In this document: positions 58,777-64,000 of the stretch, one piece after another
Position numbering within the stretch: position 1 is the first letter of the stretch
Layout of the letters: every line of letters begins with the position of its first letter
NCBI GenBank assembly: GCA_037178975.1
Contig: JASJZH010000006.1
Span: 6,014,001 to 6,078,000, forward strand
Reading direction: 5' to 3'
DNA length: 64,000 nt
DNA from: Oscheius tipulae
Lineage: Eukaryota > Nematoda > Chromadorea > Rhabditida > Rhabditidae
Translations under genes and position numbers: made by a program
Notes under the pieces: generated by a model
The model's input: the letters and a program-made list of their open reading frames with translations, nothing else
Told to the model about the DNA's origin: nothing
The model's database searches: none

Positions 58777-58781
58777 TACCT

Positions 58782-61700
58782 GAAAAACTCTAAATGTTTT
58801 GGTCAAACAAATTTAAGCGAAGAAAAATTCTTTGAAAAAACTATGAATGGAATGCAGTTGCTGATAACAATGAATTGATTACATGAAAAAGCGAACTTTT
58901 TTAAGAGGTTGCGGGTGGTCAAACTTTCTTTTTGCCGACCTAACAACGGTAGCAGGATACGCTGCACAGTGTCGCACGTAGTTTCTTGCACAAACAAGAG
59001 AGCCGATAGCAAATCTTGACCACTTGTGTGCTTCTTGCTGGAATTAACAAATGAGTGCATCGGGAGCTGAATCAAAATTCTTTAGACCTTCGATTCGCAT
59101 GTAAACAGAAAAAAAAGTTTGCAAGAAAAAATGTGCCCACGAAGAAAATGAGTAAAAGAGAAGACCCAGTAAGGCCGCGATAAGCCGCGAAAGGCCGCGA
59201 ATGGCGAGGAGAACCTGCGCTGCTGAAACACTTGCACGGTTGTGATATGGCTACCCCTCTTTCAAAGATTTTTTTTACAAAGAATATTGTCCGGAATGTG
59301 AGAACAAAGGGCAACTGATAAACGCTCGCATAAATTGGATAGAAAATTATTGATGGGAGAGAGATTACACTGATCAGGTGGGGGCAGCTGATATTAAGAG
59401 CAGATAACAGCTTGTTCACCATCGGTTTTGGCCAGGTCTTAGAGGAAGAAAAAGACATGAAGTCAATAGAGATAAATGGCAGACGATAGCTTCTGTTAGC
59501 TGATACCAGTAAGACAACAACTTCTCTTTTCGTTTTCTATGAGCTTTGGTGCGCAAAAGGGAGTGAGAGAAAAATTGCCGATCAGTCTGGTAGAATGTTG
59601 TTCGCAGACAATGCGAACAGATTCTGCGTGAACTTGGCAAAAACAAGCGTATACTGTAATTTTTCATGAATTTAAAGGACGACAATTCAAGGAATGCGAT
59701 GCTGATGCGTTGTCAACGAACGGCATGAAGAGAAAGCCAAGACAATTCGGGCATTTAGAGTAGTGTCTAATAATGCTGGAATGCACTTGTGGACATTCGG
59801 GATCAATTATCATCAGGTTAATGACGTCATCGCGGAATGTTTGAACAAAAAGTTAGCCAAATAAACACTTGAACCAATCTTCTAAACTATTGCTGTACTC
59901 GAAGAATTTACCAAAACTTGCAAAATCTTTTTGTGAATCAGCTGTTATCAGCTGGAAAGGGACACCCCCCACGAATTATTGTCGTGTAGATCTGACTCAC
60001 CTATCTATCGCTGTGGGGGTGTAATCTCGAGCATTTGTACAACAGTGTCCAGACTTTTTAAGGAAGTAGTCGGCCCTCTTTTGACCAATAGATCCGTAGG
60101 TAACAACCGGGGAAAAAGAAGGCGACCGAATTGCGATATAACCGTTTCGGCTGATGACTCGTTCAAGGACACAAAGGGGAGACTATTGATCCTGACCACC
60201 GGACGCCGTACAAGCTGTTCCTAGTGGTCAGCAGCATAACCCAGTTCGGGTAGCTGTCGTCTTAGAGCGCTAAGTAACCTTTTCCAATAAATCAATACGA
60301 CAAGTATAAGGTACTCATGCCCATAAGACCGCTCGAACTGGCGTTCTCGACAAACCGGCAACATTATAAGCAATGAAAATAGGCATGGAATATTAACAAT
60401 ATACTCCTGTCAATCAGGGTGCGTCTATGATGTGTGGCAGAGGAAATGAAAGCCAATTTCATTGAAGAGAGAAAGTTTCTAGAATTTATACAGGAAGCTG
60501 AAAACGTCTACGGAACCGGCCAGTCAGCTAGCTGGTTTTTCGCGCCGCCGACCACATCTGATAAGCGAAAAAGTCACATGTAGCTGTTTGCACATTTAAT
60601 TACCATGTAAAACAAGAGATACATCTTTAATTGGATAAATCCGGTTTTTGAACGAGGGGTAGGATTGCTATCTTTTCATCGCAAAAAGTCGAAGGACAAC
60701 ATGCGCCAGGGTCCCTGTAGGGGCAAAAAAGTAGAATTATGAGGACTGCGGGGCTTATGACGAAAGTATCAAAAGAAACACTTTCTGCTTTACGGCAAAA
60801 CCGTGGGCCTGCGCGTGATGCCAAGAAGGTTTTCAACTGAGGTGACAGAAGAGGGCGACAAACAGCGCCGGAATTCGTCACATAATCAGTGGAAAGTGCG
60901 GCCACAATTGATGATATGGAAGCAGAGGAACCGGTACCTGGCAGGCCATCGGTAAGTGATACGGCCGCACGGAAACCAAAGGAAACCGCACATACACTAT
61001 GGGGCGCAAGCGCGAGTTGAAATTCCGCGCTCATTCTGACAAAAAGAGCTCTCTGGTCCAAAAATTTGACAAATTGTCGAGTTTTGGCTCGCGGTTATCA
61101 ATAAGAAGTGATACGCGGGTGATAAATCTTTTCTTTGGACCACTTTAACCTAAAGATTTCATAGATCTTTTCCCGGAAAATGATTTCATCAAATATCTAA
61201 GTCTTTGTCAAAACTTCTAGTTAACTTCAAAGGAAGGGAAGAAAACATTAAAGTGCGAGTATTCGCCAAAAAAAAAAGATTGAATCATCGCACCAAACAC
61301 GATGCAAGGTGGTTTCTCAGCGACGGAAGCAAGAACAAAACAACGACCGAGAACTGTCACTACTAGGCGTGACAATCGTGCCGAATTCCGTTAATTCTCT
61401 AAGAGATAAGGCGGCACTATAGCCAAGGTCGTCGTCTACGATCGTCTACTGTCACGAGCACCTCCACATAATCACGAATAATTACTGCGGGCCTTATTTG
61501 GCTTGCCGATAACCATTTAGTACAGTTGCCATAAAAAATCTGGGACTACCTTCTTGCTGTAGGACTAATTAATGCTAATGCCGCGTTCATGACCATGACG
61601 ATTTCTGTTTGACTTGCGGCTCACACAGCGTCAGGTATAATGAGCAACCCACGAATTTTCAAATTCAAAGCAGTAAAATTACGAGTGGAATTCCTACAAA

Positions 61701-63909
61701 GTACAATTAGGACAGCTGTACTTTTGAAATAAAGAGCGGATGACTAGCAACGCGGGAATTTCTTAGCAGCAATATCAGCGGGAGAAAAAACTGCAATCGG
61801 AAAAGCTATTATTGTTATAAAAATGATTCAAACAGAGTGGCCAAAACTCGTGCTCGTGCCAAACTATCAGTGATTCATTTGATACTGGCGGTTTACGCTA
61901 ATATTTGCATATCGAAAGCTCGCAATCAAAGAAAAAGAAACCTCGTCGTACAGCTGATCAGAACAAAGAATGTAAAAAGTTGGCCTATCTGTTTTACGCC
62001 AAGCCAAAATAGGACCTAAGCTGAAAAGTTGACTCACAAAAAGAGGCACCGAAAGAGCAAACGGTTGAGTCCTGAGTGGAACACAGCGGAAGCATTGCAC
62101 TGATCAGACACTATTTGCACGGATACGCTTTCTTTAAAAAATGTCGGCGAAAGAATCGGATGTTCAATTGTGCGCAATGAGTGAACAAGAAAAGGGGATA
62201 ATCTAGTGACTTTTTGCCATCAAAGTATAACATTAACAGATTTTCTTCTTTGGCCCTTCAGGGCAGACAAATCGCAGTTTGCCCCTCTGGTTTAGTGCGA
62301 AGCGTCTATCGAATCGCGTTTTTGGGCTGACTCGATCTAGGATTTCCCTACTTCTGGAAGGTTGTTTATCGCTGTAGGATGTCTTCGCGATAAACAAACA
62401 TGCGCATCTAGCAACTGGCAACACGCCAACCTTGCACGACGCCCGTCCTTGCCCTTGCGCGAATTCTTCGCATTCCACCTTAAGGGCACAGCGGAAAGAG
62501 ATCACCTGTGGCACTGCACTTTTTTGCGGACCTCATTGTTCTAGTCACGATCGTTTCGACTGAACATTCCTATGCACTGATGCTTCGTCAACAAAAGTCG
62601 GAAAAGCTCATAAGCAAACTGACGCAAATTTCACTCTAGGGTAGTAATTTGAAGCAGAAATGATGTAAAGCCTAAATAAGGAACCTTAATTGAGATTGAC
62701 GAGTTACAAAGAAGGCTAGATGTAGATAGTTGCAGATGAAAAAATGAAGGTGCGAATAGGACTGTGAAGGACGCTGAGCGTTTATGTTCCCGAGAAAATA
62801 CAGAAAAGTGTAAACAGTGTCGAAAACATGCTATTTGCATTTGAAGGGCTGTGGACAGCGGTAAGAGGTCAGAGGCGACTATGTTTCTATCAGAGGTCTC
62901 ACAATCGCGGTGCTCGCTCACGGGGACGGGCAGACACACACGGCACTGTCGCGCAACGCGTTGTTGGCATAGCTTAGATCATTATCTTTCAAAAGATGGC
63001 TGCTAAACTGACACTTTAGGCCACGGCGTAAGCGGAAATCTAGATCACGTTGTAAGAAGAAGCGGGGAGACGAATTCAAACTTTAACAAAACAGGTTTTT
63101 TAAAGGACGGAGAAGTGAAAAAATTGTGATTCAAAGCTTGCTTCTTAAGACAACAGTCGACAAGACTCTCACCACAAAGACAATGAGCTCTCATACCGAT
63201 GTATTAATACCGAATAGACTTTTTCATTGCTTAACTGCTACAGTTCTAGCTTAATGTGTGATTGGGTATGGGATGTTCTCCAGTAGGCATATATGCCGTT
63301 GACTTTGCGAGGTCAGGGCAAGTACGGCCGAAATGTTTACCACCAGGTCGCGAAAGAAATGCTGCTGCAATTTCTAGCCATGCGTCTCCTCTAATTTGTC
63401 TGTAAAAGGCAGACAAAAGAAGAAGGAAATGAGGACAGAGGCTATGACGCTGACATACGTGAGAGAAATCTTCGGAAGAAACGTGGGACGTCTCAGAACT
63501 GTAAGAAGGAGATCGATAGGTTTGCGGGATACGCAGACAAGAAAGGAATGTGTAGCGGCCAAGATAAGGTGAGGCGCCGAGCGGGCAAAGGAAGGAACCT
63601 CGAAATATTGTAAGTCTGAGGGTGACAGGAAGATATGTAGATAATTGTTCGATACGCCATGCAACAGAGAGTCTGGAAACACATTACGATATTGGGTTGG
63701 TTGGAAATTTAAAGTAGCAAAATTGTGCTGGTATTTGAAATGGTTGTCAATGATAAATAGTAGGAAGCAGCTAGATCGCCAGAAGTTTTCAAACAACGAC
63801 AGTTGTTGACTTTTTAATCTGCAACCTAACCTCTTATCGGTCTTATCTCCTTCAACGCAGAGACTCCAATCGACTGCTCTGCTTTCTGTCACCCCCTGTT
63901 CTTTCGGAT
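58782..63909. other. Long intergenic region before the nuclear receptor
   Basis: 5.1 kb without convincing genes. AT-rich with a few GC-richer patches and one 10-bp tandem repeat. The longest frames (59072-59458, 60627-61061 and 63374-63892 on the minus strand) lack motifs, introns and, in several cases, an ATG. Probably the shared upstream regulatory DNA of the FERM gene (minus) and the nuclear receptor (plus). Confidence 0.45.
59171..59208. repeat. 10-bp tandem repeat (AAGGCCGCGA)
   Basis: Three to four units in a row: AAGGCCGCGA, TAAGCCGCGA, AAGGCCGCGA and a degenerate ATGGCGAGGA. A GC-rich micro-minisatellite in AT-rich DNA. Confidence 0.7.
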
Positions 63910-64000
63910 GACCTCAAAATCTACTACAGATGTCGACGCTGTCTGCCAAGTTTGCGGTGACACTTCAGATGGACTGCACTTCGGTTCACACTCCTGCAGG
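63910..64000 (+). CDS. Nuclear hormone receptor, N-terminal part (runs off the window)
   Basis: ATG at 63910-63912 begins MTSKSTTDVDAVCQVCGDTS and continues DGLHFGSHSCR to the window edge. This is the start of the first C4 zinc finger of a nuclear receptor DNA-binding domain: CxVCGD, then G-H-aromatic-G...SC at the usual spacing. Nuclear receptors are ligand-regulated or orphan transcription factors; nematodes have large families. Only 30 codons are visible, so the subfamily cannot be given. Phe in place of the usual Tyr at HFG, and Ser before the third Cys, are within the range seen in nematode receptors. The ATG lies ten codons before the finger, typical of short N-termini. Confidence 0.8.

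Noticed and set aside
60627-61061. 144-codon minus-strand frame
   Set aside because: No recognisable domain or splice pattern; composition and lack of neighbours suggest chance.
1-64000. tRNA genes, CRISPR arrays and intact transposons
   Set aside because: I scanned for tRNA B-box strings, regular short repeats and transposase motifs and saw none that hold up; a tRNAscan or repeat search would be decisive.

Overview
This 64 kb window is nuclear DNA of a nematode. Genes are split by very short introns (mostly 35-60 nt) with a TTTCAG-type 3' splice site. Several genes have such an acceptor 0-4 nt before the start codon, as expected for spliced-leader trans-splicing. The gene content also fits: striatin, an FKBP12 of FKB-2 type, nematode Kunitz/lustrin proteins, Ly-6 proteins, a UDP-glucuronosyltransferase and a nuclear hormone receptor. 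I cannot name the species; a rhabditid or tylenchine clade is my inference from intron style. All exon models below were read by eye from splice signals and reading frame.

Left part (0-10 kb): a secreted Cys-rich protein (+), an RCC1-repeat protein possibly related to alsin (-), striatin (+, complete, coiled coil plus WD40), and two small minus-strand genes that may form a two-gene operon.

10-18.6 kb: a run of short genes, six of them secreted: an 8-Cys peptide, a Kunitz-lustrin protein, a CPG4-like protein with an in-frame TAG, two tandem C-type lectins and a Gln/Asn/Tyr-rich secreted protein; an unrecognised gene without a visible signal peptide lies among them. Five have a TATA box 37-45 bp before the ATG. 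At 18.7-27.2 kb on the minus strand lies a large modular protein (spectrin-like repeats, six immunoglobulin domains and two families of internal linker repeats), very likely a muscle or cytoskeletal scaffold.

27.9-33.1 kb: a tandem Ly-6/three-finger family with two intact genes and two pseudogenes in different stages of decay. 34.3-35 kb: FKBP12. 35-37.3 kb: repeat-bearing intergenic DNA. 37.4-42.1 kb: 5-oxoprolinase, complete, apparently with three GC-AG introns. 42.3-44.5 kb: a small secreted Cys-rich gene tail-to-tail with a UDP-glucuronosyltransferase, only 10 bp between stop codons.

45-49.7 kb is a long GC-richer non-coding stretch before an eight-zinc-finger protein (49.8-53.4 kb). A small uncertain gene follows, then a minus-strand FERM protein of FRMD6/Expanded type with a C-terminal PPPY motif (55.1-58.8 kb). 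After another 5 kb without convincing genes, the window ends in the first exon of a nuclear hormone receptor.

No tRNA, rRNA, CRISPR array or intact transposon was seen.
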